Shown piece after piece: positions 8,176 through 15,957 of a stretch of 64,000 nucleotides of DNA (position 1 is its first letter; the number at the start of each line of letters is the position of its first letter). The notes under the pieces were generated by a model, which was given only the letters and a program-made list of their open reading frames with translations, did no database searches and was not told the origin of the DNA. Position numbers and translations under genes: made by a program. The DNA is from JALZMG01 sp963739975 (GTDB lineage: Bacteria; Actinomycetota; Acidimicrobiia; Acidimicrobiales; Ilumatobacteraceae): assembly GCA_963739975.1 (NCBI GenBank), contig CAVUCK010000012.1, positions 496,001 through 560,000 on the forward strand, written 5' to 3'.

Positions 8176-8990
8176 CCGGCGAACTGGCGCCGCCGACGCC
8201 GGGAGCGACCCGCTCGACCCCGCCGGTCTCGTCGGCGCCCGCCCGTGGACGGCCGCCGCCGCGGCTGCTGACCGTGATCGCGTACACGCTGCGGTCCTGC
8301 ATCCCGCCGCGCCGGTGGGCGGCCGTGCTCGGCGCCTGCGGCGGCGCGGTGCTGTTCGGGCTGCTCGCTCGGGCGGTGTACCGCAACGTCGAGCGGGGTT
8401 TCTCCAACGTCGCCGCCGAGGGCATCTTCGGGCTGATGGTGCCGATCGCCGCACTGGTGATCGGCGACGCCGTGCTCGGGGCCGAGCTGCGCGCCGGGAC
8501 GTTCCACTTCACGTGGCGGTCGCCCGGTCCGACGTGGGAGCTGGTCGTCGGGCGGTGGATCGGTGGATCGATGGTCGCCCTGGTGACGATCGCACCGGCG
8601 TGCGCGCTGGCCGCGGTCGCCGCCGGCGCTCCCGGGCGGACGTGGCCGGCGTTCGTGGCCGCCGCCGCGGAGTCCGTGTCCTACGTCGCCGTCTTCGTCG
8701 GCATCGCCTGCATCAGCCGGCGCACGGCCGTGTGGTCCTTGGCGTTCGTGTTCCTCATCGAACGGCTGCTCGGGACGGCGCTGACCGGCATCGCCCAGCT
8801 CTCGCCGACCTGGGAGGGGCGCGCCGTGTACGTCGGGTTGGTCGACTTCGACGTACCGAACCGGTTGGTGCGCGAGGGGATCCCGCAGGGCGGCGGGGCG
8901 ATCGTGCGGTTGGCCATCGTGTCGGCCGTGGCGCTGGCCGTGGCCTCGTGGCGGATGCAGCACCTTCGACTTGGAGGCGCCTCGGACTGA
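8172..8990 (+). CDS. ABC-2 type permease subunit (second)
   Basis: A 272-residue membrane protein with several hydrophobic segments (AAVLGACGGAVLFGLLARAV, FGLMVPIAALVIGDAVLG, MVALVTIAPACALAAVAAG, IVRLAIVSAVALAVASW). The GAELRAGTFHFTWRSP loop is the cytoplasmic coupling region seen in ABC-2 permeases. The start overlaps the second ATPase by four bases. It closes the four-gene exporter operon and is followed by an imperfect hairpin. Confidence 0.85.
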   Translation: MTGELAPPTPGATRSTPPVSSAPARGRPPPRLLTVIAYTLRSCIPPRRWAAVLGACGGAVLFGLLARAVYRNVERGFSNVAAEGIFGLMVPIAALVIGDAVLGAELRAGTFHFTWRSPGPTWELVVGRWIGGSMVALVTIAPACALAAVAAGAPGRTWPAFVAAAAESVSYVAVFVGIACISRRTAVWSLAFVFLIERLLGTALTGIAQLSPTWEGRAVYVGLVDFDVPNRLVREGIPQGGGAIVRLAIVSAVALAVASWRMQHLRLGGASD

Positions 8991-9003
8991 GCGAGGTCCC
9001 GGG

Positions 9004-9055
9004 TTCTGCGTGAGCGAGCACGACGGATCTGACGTACTCGCTCGCCCAGAGCGGG
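9004..9055. terminator. Imperfect inverted repeat after the ABC exporter operon
   Basis: GGTTCTGCGTGAGCGAGCACG pairs imperfectly with CGTACTCGCTCGCCCAGAGC downstream. It lies between the end of the exporter operon and the convergent small gene. The TCTGCGTGAGCGA core recurs in the hairpin after recA. Confidence 0.5.
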
Positions 9056-9064
9056 CGGTTCGGG

Positions 9065-9286
9065 TCAGCCGGGGCTGCGCTCCTCGTCGACGTCTCCGGG
9101 CAGGTCCATGGCCTGCTCGATGGCGTCGGCCTCGGCGACTTCCGGGTCGCGGGTGACCGGGTCGAGGTGCTGGCCCTCGGTGACCTCCCGCTCCTGCTCC
9201 AGCCCGTCGGCCTCGGGCACCTCCGGATCGGCGGGGCGCTCGGTCGGCCCCGCGGGATCGTCGTGGGCGTGATCGTGCGGGTCCAT
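9065..9286 (-). CDS. Small acidic protein with duplicated DPEVxEADxxEQ motif
   Basis: A 73-residue, very acidic, probably disordered protein. Residues about 20-31 (DPEVPEADGLEQ) and 48-58 (DPEVAEADAIEQ) are near-identical repeats, and the N-terminus is His/Asp-rich (MDPHDHAHDD). Short actinobacterial proteins with PEADxxEQ repeats exist (DUF5709-like), but no function is known to me. It stands alone between convergent genes. Confidence 0.55.
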   Translation of the reverse strand: MDPHDHAHDDPAGPTERPADPEVPEADGLEQEREVTEGQHLDPVTRDPEVAEADAIEQAMDLPGDVDEERSPG

Positions 9287-9338
9287 GCGGGGCAACCTAC
9301 CGGCCGCTCCCGAGGCTGGTCCCCGTGGCCGGCAGTGC

Positions 9339-10751
9339 TCAGCTGTCGAAGCCGAGCCCGAGGCGGTCGAGGCTGCGCAGCCACAGGTTGCGCTTCCCGC
9401 TGCGGTCCTCGCGGTCCAGCGACCACCGCGTGGCCTGGATGCCGAGGAACCGGAACGGCTCGGGCGGGAACGGGAGCGGGCGGCTGTTGACGAAGTCGGT
9501 CGACGACGCCACCGTGCGCTCACCGTCCAGCAGGTCGAGCATCACGCTGGCGCCGAAGCGGGTCGATGCCACCCCGAGCCCCGTGTAGCCGAGGGCGTAC
9601 GCCACGCGGCCGGACAACGCCGTGCCCCAGAACACGCAGAAGCGGCTGCACGTGTCGATCGCCCCGCCCCAGATGTGACTGAAGCGCACGCCCTCGAGTT
9701 GGGGAAACGTGGCGAAGAAGTGGGCGCTCAGCTTGGCCCACGTCGCCGGCCGGCTCTCCAGCTCGGCGGCGACACGGCCGCGCCAGTAGTAGACGGCGTC
9801 GTAGCCGCCCCACAGGATCCGGTTGTCCTCGGTCAGTCGGTAGTAGTGGAACTGGTTGGGGATGTCCGACAGGCCCTGCCGGTTGCGCCAGCCGATGCTG
9901 GACAGCTGGGCCTCGGTGAGCGGTTCCGTCACCATGCAGTAGTCGTAGACCGGGGCGACGTAGTGGCGCAGCCGGCGCAGCAGCGGTCGCGAAGCGTTCG
10001 TGCCGAGGGCGACGCGCGCCGCCCGGACGGACGCCAGCGGGGTGTCGACGAGTACGCCGATGCCGTCGCGATCAAGGCTGACGGCTCTGGTGTCCTCGTA
10101 GATCCGCACGCCCAAGCGCTCGGCGGCCGACTTCAGTCCCCACGCCAGCCGGGCCGGGTCGACCAGGGCAGCCCGGCCGATCCGCCACAACCCGCCGGTG
10201 TAGGTGGGGGAGTCGACCTCGGCGCGCATCGCGTCGGTGTCGAGCCACCGGGCGTCCTGGCCGAGACGCCGCAGCTCGTCCTCCTCCGCCCGCAGCTCGT
10301 CCAGGTAGCTCGGCGGGTGACCGGTCGTTGCCACATCGATGACACCGGTGCGCTCGAAGTCGCAGTCGATGTCGTACCGGTGGATGGCGTTCTCGATGGC
10401 GTCGAGGTTCTCGAGGCCGAGCTGCTCGAGCAGTTCGAGCTCGGCGGGGAAGCGCTGCTGCCCGTTGGCGATCCCGTGGGTCAGTGTCGACTCCATGAAG
10501 CCGCCGTTGCGACCGCTCGCCGCCGACCCGACCTCCGCGGCGTCGATCAGGACGACGTCGCGTGCCGGGTCGCGCTCCTTGGCGACGATCGCCGTCCACA
10601 GCCCCGTGTAGCCGCCGCCGACGACGCACAGGTCGCAGCTCTCGTTGCGCACGAGCGTCGGGTTGGAGTCGGGCTCGTCGACGTCGTCGTACCAGTACGG
10701 GAACAGGTCGGCGTCGGCGATGGCGTCGAGGTGGCGCCGGTCGTCGATCAT
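9339..10751 (-). CDS. FAD-dependent oxidoreductase (DAO family, gamma-glutamylputrescine oxidase-like)
   Basis: A 470-residue D-amino-acid-oxidase-fold flavoprotein. The dinucleotide motif is CDLCVVGGGYTGLWTA (about residues 39-54), followed by VVLIDAAEVGSAASGRNGGF and the C-terminal ALGYTGLGVASTRFG FAD segment. An N-terminal FPYWYDD extension is typical of PuuB/OrdL-like oxidases that deaminate amines or amino acids. Its ATG is 29 bp from the divergent MalY-type gene, so the two may share control. The substrate is uncertain. Confidence 0.85.
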   Translation of the reverse strand: MIDDRRHLDAIADADLFPYWYDDVDEPDSNPTLVRNESCDLCVVGGGYTGLWTAIVAKERDPARDVVLIDAAEVGSAASGRNGGFMESTLTHGIANGQQRFPAELELLEQLGLENLDAIENAIHRYDIDCDFERTGVIDVATTGHPPSYLDELRAEEDELRRLGQDARWLDTDAMRAEVDSPTYTGGLWRIGRAALVDPARLAWGLKSAAERLGVRIYEDTRAVSLDRDGIGVLVDTPLASVRAARVALGTNASRPLLRRLRHYVAPVYDYCMVTEPLTEAQLSSIGWRNRQGLSDIPNQFHYYRLTEDNRILWGGYDAVYYWRGRVAAELESRPATWAKLSAHFFATFPQLEGVRFSHIWGGAIDTCSRFCVFWGTALSGRVAYALGYTGLGVASTRFGASVMLDLLDGERTVASSTDFVNSRPLPFPPEPFRFLGIQATRWSLDREDRSGKRNLWLRSLDRLGLGFDS

Positions 10752-10780
10752 CGGTGCGCCATCGTGCCAGCATTCGATCG

Positions 10781-11939
10781 ATGGCGGGACGGGATCTCTT
10801 CGGCGACCTGACGGTCGACGAGGTGCGGGCCCGACCGGGCACGAAGTGGGCCAGCGTCGACGGGCGGCTGGCGGCATGGGTCGCCGACATGGACTTCCCC
10901 GTCGCTGCGCCGATCGTCGAGCGCCTCACCGCCGTGGCGACGACCGACCTCGGCTACCCGAACTGGCCGGGGATCGGCCGGTCGGCACTGCCCCAGCGCT
11001 TCGCCGGGCGGATGGCGCAGCGGTTCGGCTGGGAGCCCGACGTGAAGCGGCTGCACGAGCTGGCCGACGTGATGCAGGGCGTCGTGGCGGCGATCCACCA
11101 CCTGACTCGGCCGGGTGACCGGATCGTCGTCCACCTCCCGGCCTACTACCCGTTCCTGGCGGCGATCGAGAAGATGAGCCGACGCCGCGTCGACGTCACG
11201 GCCGAGCTGGTCGACGGGAGGTGGGCGTTCGACCACGACGAGCTCGACCGGCGGCTGACCGCCGAGCCGGCCCACCTGTTGTTGCTGTGCCACCCGCAGA
11301 ACCCGGTCGGGCACGTCTTCGACCGGGCCGAGCTGGAACAGCTGGCCGAGCTCGCCGCTCGCCACGATCTCCCCGTCGTGAGCGACGAGGTCCACGCCGA
11401 GCTCGTCCACCCCCCGCACTCGCACGTCCCGTTCGCCTCGCTCGGTTCCGACGTCGAGGCTCGGACGGTCACCGTGACGTCGGCGTCCAAGGCGTTCAAC
11501 CTCGCCGGGATGCGCTGGGCGATCCTCCACGCCGGACACGCCGAGCTGCACGCACAACTGCGGGCGCTGCCGCCGCACTACCTCGGCGCACCGAACGTGA
11601 TGGGCGTCGCGGCGACCGAGGCGGCGTGGGAGCACGGCGACGAGTGGCAAGCGGCCGTCGCGCGGCCAGCTCGACGCCAACCGGCACCGCCTCGCCGACC
11701 TCCTGGCCGACCACCTGCCGGACGTGGGTTACGCCGTCCCGGACGCCACGTACCTGGCCTGGCTCGATTGCCGGCGGCTGGGCCTCGGCGACGATCCGGC
11801 CGAGGTGTTCCGCCAGCGCGGGGTCGAGGTCAGCTCCGGACCGCGCTTCGGGCCAGCCGGCGTCGGGTTCGCCCGGCTCAACTTCGCCACCGGTCCGGCG
11901 GTCCTCGAGCGCATCGTGGCGGCGATGGCCGCCGGTTGA
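10781..11939 (+). CDS. MalY/PatB-like PLP cystathionine beta-lyase or aminotransferase (frameshifted)
   Basis: Class I/II PLP-fold protein of the MalY/PatB subfamily: ASVDGRLAAWVADMDFPVAAP N-terminus in two halves, LCHPQNPVGHVF, VVSDEVHAELVHPPHSHVPF and VTSASKAFNLAGMRWAI with the Schiff-base Lys. At about 11,655-11,665 the frame changes: frame 1 degenerates into AVARPARRQP while the next frame continues QLDANRHRLADLLADHLPD, then GYAVPDATYLAWLDCR to AVLERIVAAMAAG. One extra G in the cgcggccag stretch would restore a ~386-residue enzyme of normal length. Such enzymes cleave C-S bonds of cystathionine or cysteine S-conjugates. Confidence 0.8.
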
Positions 11940-11949
11940 GCTCGCCCGG

Positions 11950-12888
11950 TCAGGTGGCGTGGAGGGCGGCGCGCAGCGCCGCGCCGGCCTCGTCGACCGC
12001 TGGGAGCGCAGCAGGCACGATCGCTCCGAAGCCGAAGAACCCGTGGACCATCCCGTCGTACCGGGTGACCGTCGCCGGCACGCCAGCGGCTTCGAGCTTC
12101 GCCGCGTAGGCCTCGCCCTCGTCGCGCAGCGGGTCGTACTCGGCGGTGATCACGAGCGCCGGCGCGACGCCGTCGTGACGGGCGGCGCGCATCGGTGCGG
12201 CCCGCCAGTCGTCGCGGTTGGTGACGGGTCCGAAGTAGTGCTCGGTGAACCACTCCATCGATTCCTGGTCGAGCAGGTAGCCGGTGGCGTTCTCGACCCT
12301 CGACGGGTAGTCGCCCGACGAGTCGACGGCCGGGTAGATCAGCAGCTGCAGGCGCAGCGCGATCCCTTCGTCGCGCGCCCACAGGGCGGTGACGGCGCTG
12401 ATGTTGCCGCCGGCCGAGTCGCCGCCGATGGCCAGGCGGTCGGCATCGACGCCGAGGTCGGCGGCGTGGTCGACGATCCAGCGCAGGGCGGCGGCGGCGT
12501 CGTCGACGGCGGCCGGGAACGGGTGCTCGGGGGCGAGCCGGTAATCGACCGAGACCACGACGCACCCGCCCCGGTTGGCCAGCGCCCGGCAATCGCGATC
12601 GTGGGTGTCGAGACCACCGATCACGAAGCCACCCCCGTGGTAGAAGACCAACGCCGGGGCCGGGCCCGCACCGACCTCGGCCGGGCGGTAGATCCGCACC
12701 GGGAGCAACTGGCCGGCGGCGTCGATCGTGCGGTCCTCGACCTCGGCGACCTCCTCGCCGGGGCCCATCATCGCCACCATGGCGTTCATCGACGCCCGGG
12801 CCTGGTCGACCTCCAGCTTCCAGATCGGCGGCGCGCCGAGTGCCTCCATCTGGTCGAGCAGGGCCTTGGTGTGCGGGTCGAGCGGCAT
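11950..12888 (-). CDS. Alpha/beta hydrolase, hormone-sensitive-lipase type esterase
   Basis: A 312-residue esterase of family IV. The oxyanion-hole motif is FYHGGGFVIG, the nucleophile elbow is GGDSAGGN, the acid is in EYDPLRDEGE and the His is in GMVHGFFGF, all at normal spacing. No signal peptide is present, so it is cytosolic. It likely hydrolyses short- to medium-chain esters. It converges with the MalY-like gene with only 10 bp between stops. Confidence 0.9.
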   Translation of the reverse strand: MPLDPHTKALLDQMEALGAPPIWKLEVDQARASMNAMVAMMGPGEEVAEVEDRTIDAAGQLLPVRIYRPAEVGAGPAPALVFYHGGGFVIGGLDTHDRDCRALANRGGCVVVSVDYRLAPEHPFPAAVDDAAAALRWIVDHAADLGVDADRLAIGGDSAGGNISAVTALWARDEGIALRLQLLIYPAVDSSGDYPSRVENATGYLLDQESMEWFTEHYFGPVTNRDDWRAAPMRAARHDGVAPALVITAEYDPLRDEGEAYAAKLEAAGVPATVTRYDGMVHGFFGFGAIVPAALPAVDEAGAALRAALHAT

Positions 12889-12999
12889 CGGCGGAGGCTA
12901 CGTGCCGGCGCTCACGCCGTCGACGTGGGAGCGCTGGGCGGCCGCGGCGAACCGGCGGTGCGGTGCGCAGGGCGAGGTGGCAGACTGTCACGTCCCATG

Positions 13000-13077
13000 G
13001 TGGGCGTAGCTCAGCTCGGTTAGAGCGCCAGGTTGTGGCCCTGGAGGTCGGGGGTTCAAGTCCCCTCGCTCACCCCA
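13000..13077 (+). tRNA. tRNA-His (GTG), CCA encoded
   Basis: A cloverleaf folds from GTGGGCG (13000-13006) paired with CGCTCAC (13067-13073). The anticodon loop TTGTGGC is at 13033-13039 with anticodon GTG at 13035-13037, and the T arm is GGGGG-TTCAAGT-CCCCT. The discriminator is C at 13074, facing a G at 12999 that supplies the His-specific G-1. CCA is encoded at 13075-13077. Confidence 0.95.
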
Positions 13078-13133
13078 AACGCCCGGTGGTGGCGGCTCGG
13101 CACCAGGCCGGCCGTACACTGCCGGGCCGCCAA

Positions 13134-13208
13134 GCGCCTCTAGCTCAACGGCAGAGCAGTGGACTCTTAATCCATTGGTTCAGGGTTCGAATCCCTGGGG
13201 GCGCACCA
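13134..13208 (+). tRNA. tRNA-Lys (CTT), CCA encoded
   Basis: The acceptor stem GCGCCTC (13134-13140) pairs with GGGGCGC (13198-13204). The anticodon loop CTCTTAA is at 13164-13170 with CTT at 13166-13168, the T arm is CAGGG-TTCGAAT-CCCTG, the discriminator is A and CCA is encoded at 13206-13208. It lies 56 bp after tRNA-His. Confidence 0.95.
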
Positions 13209-13264
13209 TAGAGACCCAGCTAGATGTCAATACCGCTTGCGGGAGCAAGCAGTCGGGTCGTTGG

Positions 13265-13386
13265 GAGCCGTCGAGGCGCAACGACCAGCCGGCCACGCGG
13301 TCACCGTGCCGGACGGTGCCGAGCCACTCGCCGAGCGCATCGAGCTCGCGCTGTCGCCCGATGAGCGCGTCGCCCCGGTCCACCAC
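13265..13386 (-). pseudogene. Possible N-terminal fragment of an AAA/LuxR-type ATPase
   Basis: The minus strand encodes VVDRGDALIGRQRELDALGEWL, resembling the start of AAA_16/LuxR-type ATPases just before Walker A, but no P-loop follows and the frame runs into the tRNA-Lys gene. It may be a remnant left at the tRNA 3' end. The match is short and could be chance. Confidence 0.25.
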
Positions 13387-13450
13387 ACGATCTTGCCCTC
13401 CTGGTGAGCGGGGTGGCTGATCGTCGACTCATCGCTCAGTCGAGGGCGGG

Positions 13451-14458
13451 TCAGGCCGGCGCCCGCAGTGCGCGCAGTGACTCGCGCAGCGAAGACATCG
13501 TGGCCACCACTGCCGTCGGCTCGTACCCGCAGTGGGCCATGCAGTTGGCGCAGCGCGGGTCACGGCCCCGCCCGTAACGGTCCCACTCCGTCGTCTCAAT
13601 CAGCTCCCGGTAGCTCGACGCGTACCCGTCGGCCATCAGGTAGCACGGCCGCTGCCAGCCGAACACCGAGTAGCTCGGGATGCCCCACGCGGTGCATTGG
13701 TAGTCGACCTTGCCCTCGAGGAAGTCGAGGAACAGCGGGCTGTGGTTGAGCCGCCACCGCCGCCTCCGCCCGTCGGCGAACGCCTTCTGGAACAGCTCGT
13801 GCGTCTGGCGAACTCCGAGGAAGTGCTCCTGGTCCGGTGCCTTGACGTAGGCGTACGCCGGGGAGATCATCATCGAGTCGACCTCGAGGTCGTCGTTGAG
13901 GTAGTCGAGCACGCCGCGCACGGTCTGCGCGCTGTCGGTGGTGAAGAACGTCGAGTTCGTCGTCACCCGGAACCCGCCCACCTTGGCCTCGCGTACGGCG
14001 GCGACCACCTCGTCGAACACACCTTCGCGGTCGACCGCTTCGTCATGGCGCTCGCGCAGTCCGTCGACGTGCACGGTGAAGGCGAAGTACGGGGACGGCG
14101 TGAACAGGTGCAGCTTGCGGCGCAGCAGCACGGCGTTCGTGCAGAGGTAGACGAACTTCTTGCGCGCCACGAGCTCCTCGACCATGCGATCGATGTCAGG
14201 GTGCAGCAGCGGCTCGCCGCCGGCGATCGACACGACCGGCGCGCCGCACTCCTCGACGGCACCGACGGCCTGCTCGACCGACACCCGCTGGCGGAGGATC
14301 TCCGTCGGGAACTGGATCTTGCCGCAGCCCGGGCAGGCCAGGTTGCAGGCGAACAGCGGCTCCAGTTCGAGCACGAGCGGGAACTTCTGCCGCCGGGCCA
14401 GCTTGTTGCGGACCATGTACCAGCCAACCTTCATGGCCTGCTTCGCCGGGACTCCCAT
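13451..14458 (-). CDS. hpnH: Adenosylhopane synthase, radical SAM enzyme HpnH
   Basis: A 335-residue radical SAM protein. The cluster motif is CNLACPGCGK, preceded by FPLVLELEPLFA, and the SAM-binding GGEP follows in VSIAGGEPLLHPDID. Residues after about 60 match HpnH closely (YLCTNAVLLRRKL, FAFTVHVDGLRERHD), and the C-terminal CTAWGIPSYSVFGWQRPCYL and CANCMAHCGYEPTAV carry further conserved cysteines. HpnH adds a 5'-deoxyadenosyl group to diploptene, making adenosylhopane, the first step of C35 hopanoid side-chain synthesis. The ATG at 14458 overlaps the stop of the upstream fusion gene (TGATG), ruling out the longer frame. It is the last gene of the hopanoid operon. Confidence 0.95.
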   Translation of the reverse strand: MGVPAKQAMKVGWYMVRNKLARRQKFPLVLELEPLFACNLACPGCGKIQFPTEILRQRVSVEQAVGAVEECGAPVVSIAGGEPLLHPDIDRMVEELVARKKFVYLCTNAVLLRRKLHLFTPSPYFAFTVHVDGLRERHDEAVDREGVFDEVVAAVREAKVGGFRVTTNSTFFTTDSAQTVRGVLDYLNDDLEVDSMMISPAYAYVKAPDQEHFLGVRQTHELFQKAFADGRRRRWRLNHSPLFLDFLEGKVDYQCTAWGIPSYSVFGWQRPCYLMADGYASSYRELIETTEWDRYGRGRDPRCANCMAHCGYEPTAVVATMSSLRESLRALRAPA

Positions 14459-15957
14459 CAGCGCACCTCCGCCGGAAGAGTGAAATGGACGTTCTCCGCC
14501 ACGGGCGGTGGCTCCGTGACGGCAACCGGGCCGAGCGCGCCGAGCGCCGTGATGACCCGCTGGACCATCGCCTCGGGCGCCGACGCGCCGGCCGTGACGC
14601 CGATCGTCTCCGCCTCCGCCACCCAGGACAGCTCCAGCGCGCTGTCGTCGTCCAACAGGTGGGCGGCGCAACCCTCACGGCGCACGACCTCGACGAGCCG
14701 GTTGGAGTTGGATGACGACGCCGAGCCGACGACGAGGACGACGTCGCACGCCTTGGCCAGGTCGCGGGCGGCATCCTGGCGGTTCTGCGTGGCGTAGCAG
14801 ATGTCGTCCTTCGCCGGCCCCTCGATGTCCGGGTACCGCTGGCGCAGCCGGCCCACGATCTGCGTCACCTCGTCGACCGCCAGCGTCGTCTGGCTGACGT
14901 AGGCGACGGGCCGCGACTCGTCGATGGTCACCTCGTCGACCGCGGCGAGGTCCTCGACCACGACGATCGCCGCTGGTGCCTCTCCGATCGTGCCCTGCAC
15001 CTCCTCGTGCTCGGCGTGGCCGATGAGCAGCACCTGGTGGTCCTTTGCCGCATAGTGCCGCACCTCGGTGTGCACCTTGGCCACCAGCGGACAGGTGGCG
15101 TCGATCGTGGCGAGGTTGCGGCGCATGGCGTCCTCCCGCACGACCGGCGCCACACCGTGGGCGGCGAACACGACGCGCGCCCCGTCGGGCACCTCGTCGA
15201 GCTCCTCGACGAAGACCGCCCCGCGGCCGGCCAGGTCGGCGACGACGTGGGTGTTGTGGATGATGTGCCGGCGGACGTACACCGGCGGGCCGTAGCGCTC
15301 GAGTGCGCGCTCGACCACGTCGATCGCTCGCTCCACGCCGGCGCAGAAGCCGCGCGGGGAGGCGCTGACGACGCGCCGCGGTCGGGTCGCCGCCGCCCAC
15401 CGTTCCAGTACGGGCACCGCGGCGCGCAGCGATCGGGTGGCGCGGAACGCGTTGCGGGCCGTGCGCGGCGAGACGAGTTCGTGCATCGGCGTGTCGACCA
15501 CAGCGCGCACCACGGCGCTCGGCCGGTCGTTGACGACGACGTCGGCCAGCCAGGCCGACTCCAGGTCGACGGCCATCGCGCCGGTGACGTGGGCAGCGGC
15601 CCGGTGCCGGCCGCGCGCCAGGCGCTCGACGGTGTGCACCGGGCCGGCCACGGCGCGCAGCCCGGCACGGCGCAGCTCCCCGGCGAGCATTGCCGCGCCC
15701 GGGAACGTCCACTCCCGACCGTCGGGGTCGCGCAGGACGTCGGCGACGATCAGGTCACCCGGCGCGAGGTCGCCGTTCGTCGCGCCGCAGAACCCGGTGA
15801 TCGCCGTCGCCCGGTGCTCGCGGACGGCGGGTCCGAGCCGCTTCCGCGCCTTCTCACTGCGCCGGCGCCGGGCACCCGTGACGACGACGGTCGCTGCCCC
15901 GCCGCGCAGGGCGCGGGCCTCCCACCGCAACGGGGCGAGGAGCAGGAGGTCCTTCAC
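14458..15957 (-). CDS. ispH: HpnG-like nucleosidase fused to IspH (HMBPP reductase)
   Basis: A 499-residue two-domain protein. Residues about 1-190 (VKDLLLLAPLRWEARAL, GFCGATNGDLAPGDLIVAD, TGAMAVDLESAWLA) match the purine-nucleosidase-like HpnG fold, where the Met/Glu stretch near residue 130 contacts ribose. Residues about 194-499 are a complete IspH/LytB with the three [4Fe-4S] cysteines in PRGFCAGV (205), DATCPLV (289) and DDICYATQN (387). HpnG releases adenine from adenosylhopane after HpnH; IspH makes IPP and DMAPP. The GTG at 15957 overlaps the shc stop (GTGA), fixing the start and excluding a 73-residue extension that belongs to shc in another frame. Fusion of the two steps in one chain is unusual. 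Confidence 0.85.
   Translation of the reverse strand: MKDLLLLAPLRWEARALRGGAATVVVTGARRRRSEKARKRLGPAVREHRATAITGFCGATNGDLAPGDLIVADVLRDPDGREWTFPGAAMLAGELRRAGLRAVAGPVHTVERLARGRHRAAAHVTGAMAVDLESAWLADVVVNDRPSAVVRAVVDTPMHELVSPRTARNAFRATRSLRAAVPVLERWAAATRPRRVVSASPRGFCAGVERAIDVVERALERYGPPVYVRRHIIHNTHVVADLAGRGAVFVEELDEVPDGARVVFAAHGVAPVVREDAMRRNLATIDATCPLVAKVHTEVRHYAAKDHQVLLIGHAEHEEVQGTIGEAPAAIVVVEDLAAVDEVTIDESRPVAYVSQTTLAVDEVTQIVGRLRQRYPDIEGPAKDDICYATQNRQDAARDLAKACDVVLVVGSASSSNSNRLVEVVRREGCAAHLLDDDSALELSWVAEAETIGVTAGASAPEAMVQRVITALGALGPVAVTEPPPVAENVHFTLPAEVR

Noticed and set aside
13134..13450. Integration site at the tRNA-Lys 3' end
   Set aside because: Only a short ATPase-like fragment follows, no integrase and no second copy of the tRNA end were found.
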